In this document: piece by piece, positions 22,083 through 34,829 of the stretch
Numbering within the stretch: the first letter of the stretch is position 1
How the letters are laid out: each line of letters opens with the position of its first letter
Source of the DNA: Diplolepis rosae
Lineage: Eukaryota > Arthropoda > Insecta > Hymenoptera > Diplolepididae
Assembly (NCBI GenBank): GCA_030998225.1
Contig: JAPYXD010000680.1
Location: forward strand, 17,496,501 to 17,560,500
Length of the DNA stretch: 64,000 bases
Direction of reading: 5' to 3'
Notes under the pieces: model-generated
The model's input: the letters and a program-made list of their open reading frames with translations, nothing else
Databases searched by the model: none
What the model was told of the DNA's origin: nothing
Made by a program: the position numbers and the translations under genes

Positions 22083-25000
22083 GAAGGTAGGACAATGGTT
22101 GAAAGGGTTATCTTGAGCCGAAAATGAGCCGAAAATTCCTGCAGGAGTAGATTTTGGAAAAAGCAATTTTCGAGAAGTGTTTCTGGATGGTCCTGCTGAT
22201 ATTATTTAGAGTAAGACAACGTCCTGCGTGTTTTTTAAAAAGAGCTCTGGTAGAAATTTATATTTAGCCAGAATATGAACAAGAAATGCAACTACTTAGA
22301 TTGATATGAAGAAGAATAACAAAAAATTAATGTTATGGCCCTCTGCCCTTAGCTGCCCTTTTTTAATTTTGAAGGTAGGACAATGGTTCAAAGGGTTATC
22401 TTGAGCCGAAAATGAGTCGAAAATTCCTGCAGGAGTAGATTTGGGAAAAAGCAATTTTCGAGAAGTGTTTCTGGATGGTCCTGCTGATATTATTTAGAGT
22501 AAGACAACGTCCTGCGTGTTTTTTAAAAAGAGCTCTGGTAGAAATTTATATTTAGCCAGAATATGAACAAGAAATGCAACTACTTAGATTGATATGAAGA
22601 AGAATAATAAAAAAATAATGTTATGGCCCTCTGCCCTTAGCTGCCCTTTTTTAATTTTGAAGGTAGGACAATGGTTCAAAGGGTTATCTTGAGCCGAAAA
22701 TGAGCCGAAAATTCCTGCAGGAGTAGATTTTGGAATAAGCAATATTCGAGAAGTGTTTCTGGATGGTCCTGCTGATATTATTTAGAGTAAGACAACGTCC
22801 TGCGTGTTTTTTAAAAAGAGCTCTGGTAGAAATTTATATTTAGCCAGAATATGAACAAGAAATGCAACTACTTAGATTGATATGAAGAAGAATAAAAAAA
22901 AAATAATGTTATGGCCCTCTGCCCTTAGCTGCCCTTATTTAATTTTGAAGGTAGGACAATGGTTCAAAGGGTTATCTTGAGCCGAAAATGAGTCGAAAAT
23001 TCCTGCAGGAGTAGATTTGGGAAAAAGCAATTTTCGAGAAGTGTTTCTGGATGGTCCTGCTGATATTATTTAGAGTAAGACAACGTCCTGCGTGTTTTTT
23101 AAAAAGAGCTCTGGTAGAAATTTATATTTAGCCAGAATATGAACAAGAAATGCAACTACTTAGATTGATATGAAGAAGAATAATAAAAAAATAATGTTAT
23201 GGCCCTCTGCCCGTAGCTGCCCTTTTTTAATTTTGAAGGTAGGACAATGGTTCAAAGGGTTATCTTGAGCCGAAAATGAGTCGAAAATTCCTGCAGGAGT
23301 AGATTTGGGAAAAAGCAATTTTCGAGAAGTGTTTATGGATGGTCCTGCTGATATTATTTAGAGTAAGACAACCTCCTGCGTGTTTTTTAAAAAGGGCTCT
23401 GGTAGAAATTTATATTTAGCCAGAATATGAACAAGAAATGCAACTACTTAGATTGATATGAAGAAGAATAACAAAAAATTAATGTTATGGCCCTCTGCCC
23501 TTAGCTGCCCTTTTTTAATTTTGAAGGTAGGACAATGGTTGAAAGGGTTATCTTGAGCCGAAAATGAGCCGAAAATTCCTGCAGGAGTAGATTTTGGAAA
23601 AAGCAATTTTCGAGAAGTGTTTCTGGATGGTCCTGCTGATATTATTTAGAGTAAGACAACCTCCTGCGTGTTTTTTAAAAAGGGCTCTGGTAGAAATTTA
23701 TATTTAGCCAGAATATGAACAAGAAATGCAACTACTTAGATTGATATGAAGAAGAATAACAAAAAATTAATGTTATGGCCCTCTGCCCTTAGCTGCCCTT
23801 TTTTAATTTTGAAGGTATGACAATGGTTGAAAGGGTTATCTTGAGCCGAAAATTCCTGCAGGAGTAGATTTTGGAAAAAGCAAAATTAGAGAAGGGTTTC
23901 TGGATGGTCCTGCTGATATTATTTAGAGTAAGACAACGTCCTGCGTGTTTTTTAAAAAGAGCTCTGGTAGAAATTTATATTTAGCCAGAATATGAACAAG
24001 AAATGCAACTACTTAGATTGATATGAAGAAGAATAATAAAAAAATAATGTTATGGCCCTCTGCCCGTAGCTGCCCTTTTTTAATTTTGAAGGTAGGACAA
24101 TGGTTCAAAGGGTTATCTTGAGCCGAAAATGAGTCGAAAATTCCTGCAGGAGTAGATTTGGGAAAAAGCAATTTTCGAGAAGTGTTTCTGGATGGTCCTG
24201 CTGATATTATTTAGAGTAAGACAACGTCCTGCGTGTTTTTTAAAAAGAGCTCTGGTAGAAATTTATATTTAGCCAGAATATGAACAAGAAATGCAACTAC
24301 TTAGATTGATATGAAGAAGAATAATAAAAAAATAATGTTATGGCCCTCTGCCCTTAGCTGCCCTTTTTTAATTTTGAAGGTAGGACAATGGTTCAAAGGG
24401 TTATCTTGAGCCGAAAATGAGTCGAAAATTCCTGCAGGAGTAGATTTGGGAAAAAGCAATTTTCGAGAAGTGTTTCTGGATGGTCCTGCTGATATTATTT
24501 AGAGTAAGACAACGTCCTGCGTGTTTTTTAAAAAGAGCTCTGGTAGAAATTTATATTTAGCCAGAATATGAACAAGAAATGCAACTACTTAGATTGATAT
24601 GAAGAAGAATAACAAAAAATTAATGTTATGGCCCTCTGCCCTTAGCTGCCCTTTTTTAATTTTGAAGGTAGGACAATGGTTCAAAGGGTTATCTTGAGCC
24701 GAAAATGAGCCGAAAATTCCTGCAGGAGTAGATTTTGGAAAAAGCAATTTTCGAGAAGTGTTTCTGGATGGTCCTGCTGATATTATTTAGAGTAAGACAA
24801 CGTCCTGCGTGTTTTTTAAAAAAGAGCTCTGGTAGAAATTTATATTTAGCCAGAATATGAACAAGAAATGCAACTACTTAGATTGATATGAAGAAGAATA
24901 ATAAAAAATTAATGTTATGGCCCTCTGCCCTTAGCTGCCCTTTTTTAATTTTGAAGGTAGGGCAATGGTTCAAAGGGTTATCTTGAGCCGAAAATGAGCC

Positions 25001-28000
25001 GAAAATTCCTGCAGGAGTCGATTTTGGAAAAAGCTATTTTCGAGAAGTGTTTCTGGATGGTCCTGCTAATATTATTTAGAGTAAGACAACGTCCTGCGTG
25101 TTTTTTAAAAAGGGCTCTGGTAGAAATTTATGTTTAGCCAGAATATGAACAAGAAATGCAACTACTTAGATTGATATGAAGAAGAATAACAAAAAATTAA
25201 TGTTATGGCCCTCTGCCCTTAGCTGCCCTTTTTTAATTTTGAAGGTAGGACAATGGTTCAAAGGGTTATCTTGAGCCGAAAATGAGTCGAAAATTCCTGC
25301 AGGAGTAGATTTGGGAAAAAGCAATTTTCGAGAAGTGTTTCTGGATGGTCCTGCTGATATTATTTAGAGTAAGACAACGTCCTGCGTGTTTTTTAAAAAG
25401 AGCTCTGGTAGAAATTTATATTTAGCCAGAATATGAACAAGAAATGCAACTACTTAGATTGATATGAAGAAGAATAATAAAAAAATAATGTTATGGCCCT
25501 CTGCCCGTAGCTGCCCTTTTTTAATTTTGAAGGTAGGACAATGGTTCAAAGGGTTATCTTGAGCCGAAAATGAGTCGAAAATTCCTGCAGGAGTAGATTT
25601 GGGAAAAAGCAATTTTCGAGAAGTGTTTCTGGATGGTCCTGCTGATATTATTTAGAGTAAGACAACGTCCTGCGTGTTTTTTAAAAAGAGCTCTGGTAGA
25701 AATTTATATTTAGCCAGAATATGAACAAGAAATGCAACTACTTAGATTGATATGAAGAAGAATAACAAAAAATTAATGTTATGGCCCTCTGCCCTTAGCT
25801 GCCCTTTTTTAATTTTGAAGGTAGGACAATGGTTGAAAGGGTTATCTTGAGCCGAAAATGAGCCGAAAATTCCTGCAGGAGTAGATTTTGGAAAAAGCAA
25901 TTTTCGAGAAGTGTTTCTGGATGGTCCTGCTGATATTATTTAGAGTAAGACAACGTCCTGCGTGTTTTTTAAAAAGAGCTCTGGTAGAAATTTATATTTA
26001 GCCAGAATATGAACAAGAAATGCAACTACTTAGATTGATATGAAGAAGAATAACAAAAAATTAATGTTATGGCCCTCTGCCCTTAGCTGCCCTTTTTTAA
26101 TTTTGAAGGTAGGACAATGGTTCAAAGGGTTATCTTGAGCCGAAAATGAGTCGAAAATTCCTGCAGGAGTAGATTTGGGAAAAAGCAATTTTCGAGAAGT
26201 GTTTCTGGATGGTCCTGCTGATATTATTTAGAGTAAGACAACGTCCTGCGTGTTTTTTAAAAAGAGCTCTGGTAGAAATTTATATTTAGCCAGAATATGA
26301 ACAAGAAATGCAACTACTTAGATTGATATGAAGAAGAATAATAAAAAAATAATGTTATGGCCCTCTGCCCGTAGCTGCCCTTTTTTAATTTTGAAGGTAG
26401 GACAATGGTTCAAAGGGTTATCTTGAGCCGAAAATGAGCCGAAAATTCCTGCAGGAGTAGATTTTGGAAAAAGCATTTTTCGAGAAGTGTTTCTGGATGG
26501 TCCTGCTGATATTATTTAGAGTAAGACAACGTCCTGCGTGTTTTTTAAAAAGAGCTCTGGTAGAAATTTATATTTAGCCAGAATATGAACAAGAAATGCA
26601 ACTACTTAGATTGATATGAAGAAGAATAACAAAAAATTAATGTTATGGCCCTCTGCCCTTAGCTGCCCTTTTTTAATTTTGAAGGTAGGACAATGGTTCA
26701 AAGGGTTATCTTGAGCCGAAAATGAGTCGAAAATTCCTGCAGGAGTAGATTTGGGAAAAAGCAATTTTCGAGAAGTGTTTCTGGATGGTCCTGCTGATAT
26801 TATTTAGAGTAAGACAACGTCCTGCGTGTTTTTTAAAAAGAGCTCTGGTAGAAATTTATATTTAGCCAGAATATGAACAAGAAATGCAACTACTTAGATT
26901 GATATGAAGAAGAATAATAAAAAAATAATGTTATGGCCCTCTGCCCTTAGCTGCCCTTTTTAATTTTGAAGGTAGGACAATGGTTCAAAGGGTTATCTTG
27001 AGCCGAAAATGAGTCGAAAATTCCTGCAGGAGTAGATTTGGGAAAAAGCAATCTTCGAGAAGTGTTTCTGGATGGTCCTGCTGATATTATTTAGAGTAAG
27101 ACAACGTCCTGCGTGTTTTTTAAAAAGAGCTCTGGTAGAAATTTATATTTAGCCAGAATATGAACAAGAAATGCAACTACTTAGATTGATATGAAGAAGA
27201 ATAACAAAAAATTAATGTTATGGCCCTCTGCCCTTAGCTGCCCTTTTTTAATTTTGAAGGTAGGACAATGGTTGAAAGGGTTATCTTGAGCCGAAAATGA
27301 GCCGAAAATTCCTGCAGGAGTAGATTTTGGAAAAAGCAATTTTCGAGAAGTGTTTCTGGATGGTCCTGCTGATATTATTTAGAGTAAGACAACGTCCTGC
27401 GTGTTTTTTAAAAAGAGCTCTGGTAGAAATTTATATTTAGCCAGAATATGAACAAGAAATGCAACTACTTAGATTGATATGAAGAAGAATAACAAAAAAT
27501 TAATGTTATGGCCCTCTGCCCTTAGCTGCCCTTATTTAATTTTGAAGGGTAGGACAATGGTTCAAAGGGTTATCTTGAGCCGAAAATGAGTCGAAAATTC
27601 CTGCAGGAGTAGATTTGGGAAAAAGCAATTTTCGAGAAGTGTTTCTGGATGGTCCTGCTGATATTATTTAGAGTAAGACAACGTCCTGCGTGTTTTTTAA
27701 AAAGAGCTCTGGTAGAAATTTATATTTAGCCAGAATATGAACAAGAAATGCAACTACTTAGATTGATATGAAGAAGAATAATAAAAAAATAATGTTATGG
27801 CCCTCTGCCCTTAGCTGCCCTTTTTTAATTTTGAAGGTAGGACAATGGTTCAAAGGGTTATCTTGAGCCGAAAATGAGTCGAAAATTCCTGCAGGAGTAG
27901 ATTTGGGAAAAAGCAATCTTCGAGAAGTGTTTCTGGATGGTCCTGCTGATATTATTTAGAGTAAGACAACGTCCTGCGTGTTTTTTAAAAAGAGCTCTGG

Positions 28001-29060
28001 TAGAAATTTATATTTAGCCAGAATATGAACAAGAAATGCAACTACTTAGATTGATATGAAGAAGAATAAAAAAAAATTAATGTTATGGCCCTCTGCCCTT
28101 AGCTGCCCTTTTTTAAATTTTGAAGGTAGGACAATGGTTGAAAGGGTTATCTTGAGCCGAAAATGAGCCGAAAATTCCTGCAGGAGTAGATTTTGGAAAA
28201 AGCAATTTTCGAGAAGTGTTTCTGGATGGTCCTGCTGATATTATTTAGAGTAAGACAACGTCCTGCGTGTTTTTTAAAAAGAGCTCTGGTAGAAATTTAT
28301 ATTTAGCCAGAATATGAACAAGAAATGCAACTACTTAGATTGATATGAAGAAGAATAACAAAAAATTAATGTTATGGCCCTCTGCCCTTAGCTGCCCTTT
28401 TTTAATTTTGAAGGTAGGACAATGGTTGAAAGGGTTATCTTGAGCCGAAAATGAGCCGAAAATTCCTGCAGGAGTAGATTTTGGAAAAAGCAATATTCGA
28501 GAAGTGTTTCTGGATGGTCCTGCTGATATTATTTAGAGTAAGACAACGTCCTGCGTGTTTTTTAAAAAGAGCTCTGGTAGAAATTTATATTTAGCCAGAA
28601 TATGAACAAGAAATGCAACTACTTAGATTGATATGAAGAAGAATAATAAAAAAATAATGTTATGGCCCTCTGCCCGTAGCTGCCCTTTTTTAATTTTGAA
28701 GGTAGGACAATGGTTCAAAGGGTTATCTTGAGCCGAAAATGAGTCGAAAATTCCTGCAGGAGTAGATTTGGGAAAAAGCAATTTTCGAGAAGTGTTTCTG
28801 GATGGTCCTGCTGATATTATTTAGAGTAAGACAACGTCCTGCGTGTTTTTTAAAAAGAGCTCTGGTAGAAATTTATATTTAGCCAGAATATGAACAAGAA
28901 ATGCAACTACTTAGATTGATATGAAGAAGAATAATAAAAAAATAATGTTATGGCCCTCTGCCCTTAGCTGCCCTTTTTTAATTTTGAAGGTAGGACAATG
29001 GTTCAAAGGGTTATCTTGAGCCGAAAATGAGCCGAAAATTCCTGCAGGAGTAGATTTTGG
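22083..29060 (+). repeat. 288-bp tandem array, 24 periods
   Basis: The marker GAAGGTAGGACAATGGTT recurs 25 times from 22,083 to 28,986 at about 288-bp spacing. One unit near 23,811 is 11 bp short. Units fall into two main types: GAGCCG with GATTTTGGAA, and GAGTCG with GATTTGGGAA. These are interspersed rather than blocked. No coding frame is maintained across units. Confidence 0.97.
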
Positions 29061-29564
29061 AAAAAGCAATTTTTCGGTGTGTACGTGGGTGGCGCTGCCA
29101 ACTTGATGTAAAGTTGGCAGCACCTCTGCATATTTTATAAAAAGGGCAAAGTACTAAAATTTATAGTTGGATGGGAAGTGAGCCCTAAATTGGCCTGTAT
29201 TGATTTAATGATGAAAAAGCAAAATTTAATATTTTGTCCCTTCGCCCTTTGTGGCTCTTTTTTATTTATGAAGGTAGGACAATGGTTCAATGGCATACCT
29301 GGAGCCGGAAATGAGCCGAAAATTCCTGCGACAGGGGGAATTTGATATAAACATTTTTAAACTGATTTCTGGAGTGGTGCTTCTGGCTTGAAGTAAAGCT
29401 GGCAGAACCATGCATATTTTAAAAAAAATGAAGAGCCGAAAATTCGGCAATGGGGCATTAAATTAGCCCTAAATGAGCCCTTAATTATGAAATAAGAGAC
29501 ATCATGATTCGATGTTTTGGTTCTGTCAACTTTACGTATCTCAAAAATGAGAATTTTGCACGTT

Positions 29565-30370
29565 TTTTGAAAAGACCTTCCCCATTAAAAAACTTGACTT
29601 TAAAATCCATGCCAAAATCAACATGAAAAGGAATGTCAAAAAGAAGATAAAAAATGACGTAAAAAATTAAGTGAAAAAGTACGTTAAAAACGTTGTAAAG
29701 AACTTGGACAGTTTTTTATGTGGTTTACTACATCATTTTTGACGTCGTTTTCGACTTCATTTTTGACGCCATTTGCATTTTAATACAAAAAGAACCGTGA
29801 CCATTTTCACTTATTTTGTACGTACGTATTATTTATTATGATTAATACTTGAATATTAAGGAGACTCGTTGCTGCGGAAAATAAACACTCCTATACTTTC
29901 TAACTTTCCTAATTATTGACGTTTTTATAGTCCTTTCTGACATCATTTTTCATCTCCCTGTTGACGTCCCTTTTCATCTTGACTTTGGCATGGTTTTTGA
30001 AGTCAAGTTTTTCAATAGGGGTAGGTGTTAATTCATATTTAGATAGAAAGTCACCCATTAATCTAAGCCGTTATATTGGTCCCAAAAAGAAAAACGGAAA
30101 ATTAACGTTCTGGCCCTCTGCCCCAAGCTGCCTTTTTTCAAATATTGAAGGTAAGACAATGGTTCAAAGGGTTATGTGGAGCCGGAAATTACTGTAAATG
30201 GGGCAATTTGATATATACAAACATTTTTGAACCGCTTCCTTGAGGGTGCTTGTTTGAGGTAACATACACCACACATATTCTTAAAAAAGTGAAGAGCTGA
30301 AAATTCGGCAATAGGGAACTAAATGAGCCCTTAATTATAAAATAGAAGTTATCTTGTTTCGATTTTATGG
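29565..30370 (+). repeat. Block head in copy B (inverted repeat plus Foldback relic)
   Basis: Equivalent to A 113-785 and 1,660-1,835 without the pogo-like insertion. The site GATATATACAAAC near 30,213 is the empty target for that MITE. Confidence 0.8.
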
Positions 30371-30458
30371 TTTATTAAAATAAAAATACCTTAGATTATT
30401 TGAATTTTTGAAAAATAATTTTGAAAATTATGGAAACTTTAAAACACGAAAACAACTA

Positions 30459-31292
30459 GGTGCGCAACTAAGTTCCCGCTGTTTGTGGATAGATGGCTCC
30501 AGCAGTAAGTGCTGGTCAATTTTGACACATCCAAAACGTCATGAACCAACCTTAGACATATGGTAAACAAACCGTTTTGACATATTAGTGATTTTGTTTT
30601 GGCACCATATACTTTTGGTTGTGTGGAAATGTCTGATTTTGTGCTAAGTAATCGTCATTTGCGGAAAGTGTTGATTTTTTTTTTTCATTCGAAGAAAACG
30701 GTGGCTGAAGCGCATCGAGAGCTCCAAAAAGTTTACGGAGATGCTGTTCTGAGTGGAACAACGTGCCGTGATTGGTTCCGTCGCTTATATATTATGAGCT
30801 GTTGAAACTGAATGAAACCATCACTGGGGAACGGTATCGAACGCAATTGATGCGTTTGAGCCGAGCACTGCGCGAAAAACGGCCACAATTCGAGCAGAGG
30901 CACGAAAAAGTGATTCTACAGCAAGACAACGCTCGACCTCACGGTGCCAAACCAGTTGAAACCTACCTGGAAATGCTCAAATGGGAAGTCTTACCCCACC
31001 CGACGTATTCCCTAGATATTGCATCGTCCGATTATTACATGTTCCGGTCGATGGCACATGGTCTGGCTGAACAGCAGTTCCGCTCATATGAAGACATCGA
31101 AAAATGGCTTGATTCGTGGATAGCCTCAAAAGATGAAGACTTTTACCGTAACGGTATTCGAGCTGTACCAGAAAGATACGCTAAAGTTGTACCTAACGAT
31201 GGACAATACTTTGAACAATTCATTTTTAACCATTTTTGCACACTAAAGTTGCATTTTCATAAAAAATAACAGCGGGAACTTAGTTGCGCACC
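30459..31292 (+). mobile_element. mariner element, less deleted (copy B)
   Basis: Same ends as the A copy, 834 bp. It retains 180 bp more of the transposase middle, showing that the A copy suffered a second deletion after the block duplicated. Confidence 0.93.
30599..31269 (+). pseudogene. mariner transposase, internally deleted
   Basis: The N-terminal DNA-binding region runs to 30,780. A frame break follows, and then a 3' frame carries ETITGERYRTQLMRLSRALR, the second catalytic Asp in VILQQDNARPH, and HPTYSLDIASSDYYMF with the third. The first catalytic Asp and the region around it are absent. Inactive. Confidence 0.93.
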
Positions 31293-31545
31293 TGATGAAA
31301 AAAAGAGATAAGGTATAATTTTAGTTTTGTTCTCAAAACAGAAAAACCTTAAATTTCTTCATTTTTTGAAAGTGCTTTTTTTCTCTCTCCAGAAGGGGTT
31401 GGTTAAAACTGATGAGGTTCAAGTAAAACAAATGCTCTGCAATTGATTATTTTTGGATTATTATTTCGTATAACTGGTAAATTATAGCTGTGATGATCAC
31501 AATTTTTTTAAGGAAAGGGTTTTAATTGATAAAATAAGGTAATTT

Positions 31546-32170
31546 TTGCAAAATTCCGAGTCGGTGATGGACTATGATTGGAAAATGAGTTTTCATTTGG
31601 AAAATATTAATCTGATTGGAAAATGTTCTAGAAGTTTATTCTTGTACTCGCCTAGCACAACTCAGCACAACTTTTTGTTTTTCGAAATTCCCATGTCTGC
31701 AAAATTTCTGGTCGGTGATGGACTATGTTTCCAAAATGAATTTTAATTTGGAAAATATTAATCGGATTTAATGTTCTAAGAGTTTATTCTTGTACTCGCC
31801 TAGCACGATTCAGCACAACTTTTTGTTTTTAAAAATTTCCATTTCTGTAAAATTCCGGGTCGGTGATGGACTATGTTTCAAAAATGAGTTTTAATTTGGA
31901 AAATATTAATCTGATTGAAAATGTTATAGGGATTGATTATTGTACTCGCTTAGCACAGCTCCTTGTTGTTAAAAATTCCTATTTCTGCAAAATCCCGGAT
32001 CAGTAATGGACTATGTTTGAAAATGAGTTTTTATTCGGAAAATATTGATCTGATTGAAAACGTCATAAGGATTGATTGCTGTACTTGCTTAGCGCAACTT
32101 AGCACAAATTTCCAATTCTTGAAATTCTTTTTTTCCAAAATTCCTATTTTTTAAATCCGGTTTTTTCAAA
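31546..32170 (+). repeat. Tandem repeat, period about 148 bp (copy B)
   Basis: Same four-unit arrangement as at 2,815-3,440. In copy C only the last part survives (46,795-46,930). Confidence 0.85.
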
Positions 32171-32315
32171 AATATTTTTAAAGTTAGGGGTTCGGCATTA
32201 CAGCACAAAAATATAATTTATATTTGATACTCAATGAACATTTAATTGACTTGTAAAAATGCAGCAAAACATTTATTTTTGTGATGTAAAATTTTTTTTG
32301 ATAATTTTTGATTTT

Positions 32316-32537
32316 TCAAAAAATCGTTTTCGGCAGTAATAAATTCGCCGCTTTCTTCAAAGGTTTCTTCATCTGGCATAATATGCCTTTCTTTGGCCCG
32401 AATTTACGATACAGCGAATTCTTCTTTTCTTCAAATTGTTCACAGTACTTGAAAACAGGTTCAACAATTCCCTTTTGATAATCAATAAGTATTCCTTCAA
32501 GCTTGTCATCTTTAAACATAAGACTGCCATTGTCTTC
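32316..32537 (-). CDS. Putative secreted-protein gene B, exon Y
   Basis: 222 nt including the stop, as in A, with very few differences. Acceptor TTTTTCAG. The AATAAA directly after the stop in A is altered here, but AAAATAAATG a little further on may serve. In phase with exon X. Confidence 0.6.
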   Translation of the reverse strand, partial: EDNGSLMFKDDKLEGILIDYQKGIVEPVFKYCEQFEEKKNSLYRKFGPKKGILCQMKKPLKKAANLLLPKTIF

Positions 32538-32661
32538 CTGAAAAATAAATTATGAATAAATAAACCAAATTATTAATGCTTCTATGGTTTTTCAAAGTTA
32601 AAGGTGAAGCACAATTGGTCATTCTTATTTTTTTTCTAAATTCACGTGAAAAAGTAATAAC

Positions 32662-32874
32662 CTTTGATAGCACGTAATTTTTATCCTTTAATGCCACGTG
32701 AACAATTGCAGAGGATTCTTCCAATCTCTCAACGACCAATTTTATATACCTATTTGAACTAGTATATTCTTCTATATGGTTAGATAATACCATTGTATGT
32801 TCACCAGAGTATATCTTCTTTGCATATTGTGGAAATTCTTCAAGTTTTTTTAAAAATTTCACTGGTTTTTCCAA
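32662..32874 (-). CDS. Putative secreted-protein gene B, exon X
   Basis: 71 codons, both splice sites kept (TTCTAG; AAG|GTTATT). Against A I count 14 replaced residues and only two silent changes (for example EKYAGSN to EEYTSSN). It is nearly identical to C. Confidence 0.62.
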
Positions 32875-34018
32875 CTAGAACAAATTTCAATTTATCAAAC
32901 TCAACCACCCCAATTGAATGCATAAAAATACACTGAAAATATTATAAGATATTTTATTAAAAACCATTACCTTTCATAATCTTAAAAAATTTACTTACTC
33001 AAATTATTCAGTTTCAATATAAAAAAAAAAAACTTTACTTTTTGCTAAATATTTCAGTCAGCCAGTAGTTTGCCAGTATTGAAACTAATTTTTTGTTAAG
33101 AAATTTGTTTCATGAATGAATAATGATTGTTGTTTCCAAAGTTTTTAGAAATTTTTTGATTATTATAGGCATTTAAATTGAATGATTAGATCTTTTTTTT
33201 TAACTGTTAATTTGAGTGAATCAATTAAACTAACTTGTTAGGGTGCATTTAGTAGTAGTATAGAGGAAAATTGGTTGACTTTACTGAAAAATGTAATCTT
33301 CAGCAAAGATACGCATGAGAATTGTACACTGCTATATACCTGGATCATTCACACGTTCTAAATCAACTGAAAATTTTGGTTGTTCTAACCGAAGCTGGCA
33401 TAAAAAGCTTTTGAATTAAATTAACCATAGTTGTCCAGCAAATATTTTGTTTGAAAAAAAAAAGTTTTTTAGAATCTAAAGATAGAGTTAAAACGTAATT
33501 AATAACAATATTGTAACGCATTTCTTGAAAGGTTAACAGAAGAAGTCAATAGCTATTCAAGGTCATGTTTTAATTATCCGATCCCCACCTTACCGACACT
33601 TTTTTTCGTCCTTCGCATTTCGACATTAACTGAAAGATCTAATTATAGCATTGAGTAATTATGTAAAAAGCAATAAAGAAAGTTAATCTGGTCCAAAATG
33701 TTTGTAATCATAAGAAAAAATGTTTTAGAATTTTTTTTTAATATATATATAAAGGAGATAAGGATCAGGTAAACGTTCCTTAGTGTTTTTTACTCAATTA
33801 CCTAAAGTTGTAATTCGATATTTGAAATATTGTGGAAATGAGAAGGACGAAAAATAGGTGTCGGTAAGGTAGAGATTGGATAAGTAAGATATGGCTTTAA
33901 TAAGTGAATCATGCAGTTGATCCAATCAAACACTGAATCAATCTAAATCGCAGACTTTTCATTCGAAAAAAACATTTTCTTTCACCAGAATTAGTTTTTT
34001 CTCTTAAATATTTCATAC

Positions 34019-34220
34019 CTTTGCAACTGCCAGACCAGTAGGGTTGGTATTGCCTTTTATCATGTCCTCCGTTTTAATTATTTTAGTATCGTCTAAAAAA
34101 TCTTTAATGCTTTGAAATCCCTCAATAGCGTTGCTTTCCTCAATAGACTGTTCATATGGATGTGATGTAACGAAAAAGCGTTGACAAGATTGTCTATTAC
34201 GTGTAATATCCAGCATGTAT
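34019..34220 (-). CDS. Putative secreted-protein gene B, exon W
   Basis: 202 nt. Donor GCAAAG|GTATGA and acceptor CATTTACAG are both preserved. The alternative upstream acceptor of A has been lost, which favours the shorter exon. A variable patch after MLDITR (NRQSCQRFF) keeps length. Confidence 0.6.
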
Positions 34221-34601
34221 CTGTAAATGACATAAACCGAATTACAAGAAAAAATACACACATAATAACAATGATTATTTATAATTATTCTGACAATTTC
34301 CTTCATATTCTCTTGAAGTCAGATTTTTTTTCTGTAGCATAATAATAGTGAAAAATTAAAATGCTTCAACTAAAAAGTATTTAAAAAAATGTCATTTAAA
34401 ATTTCAATTTTAAATTACTATAATGTATTTTAAATTATTATAACGTTTTTTGCTAAAATGTAGTTGTTATGATAAATATTAATATAATTACTTCAATCTA
34501 TGACAAAAAATTAGACTCAAAGCGTGTACTATTGTGATCATGGTGCCAAAACATAAGTGTTGATAATATGTTTTGTCTACCCTCTTTTCCAAAGGAGTTT
34601 G

Positions 34602-34829
34602 CGTAATCGTAAAAAATCCTAAAGACACTATAAATTGAAGGTTTGTTCCATCGTAAGTTGTAATGGTTTTTTTCCTATGAGAATTATCTTCCTTATTTTG
34701 TACTTTGCCTTCTAACGCCGATGAATTTAATTCTGGAACAAATAAATGGACTCGCTGGTTATCATAAGAACATTCCACTTTAGAATAGGGTAATTTCAAG
34801 ACAGTGTCTCTCATAATAAATTTCATCAA
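34602..34829 (-). CDS. Putative secreted-protein gene B, exon V
   Basis: Acceptor present and frame open. The donor used for A's exon end is mutated from GT, so the 3' limit shown is by homology only. The exon may run on or use ATAGT|GTCTTT. Confidence 0.5.

Larger units (their letters stand above)
17452..29541. mobile_element. Giant Foldback-like element, 12.1 kb
   Basis: The inverted ends begin AG.TACGTAAAGTTGACAG. Flanking 9-bp direct repeats are CAAAAGTGA (17,443-17,451) and CAAAAATGA (29,542-29,550), 8 of 9 identical. Copy A has a single CAAAAATGA at 100-108, which is the empty site. Long arms built from tandem repeats and a 9-bp duplication are the hallmarks of Drosophila FB elements, which are linked to Mutator-like transposons. 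The left arm is 1,546 bp and the right 7,873 bp. The 2.7 kb core encodes no recognisable transposase, so mobility would depend on an enzyme supplied elsewhere. Confidence 0.9.
21669..29541. repeat. Right arm of the Foldback element
   Basis: In order: MITE, linker, 288-bp array, outer divergent unit (near 29,265), end block GAAGAGCCGAAAATTCGGCA and the terminus. It is 6,327 bp longer than the left arm, which equals 22 repeat periods, so array size alone explains the asymmetry. Confidence 0.93.

Noticed and set aside
22083..29060. CRISPR-like array
   Set aside because: The 288-bp units are repeats along their full length with no unique spacers, and the genome is eukaryotic.
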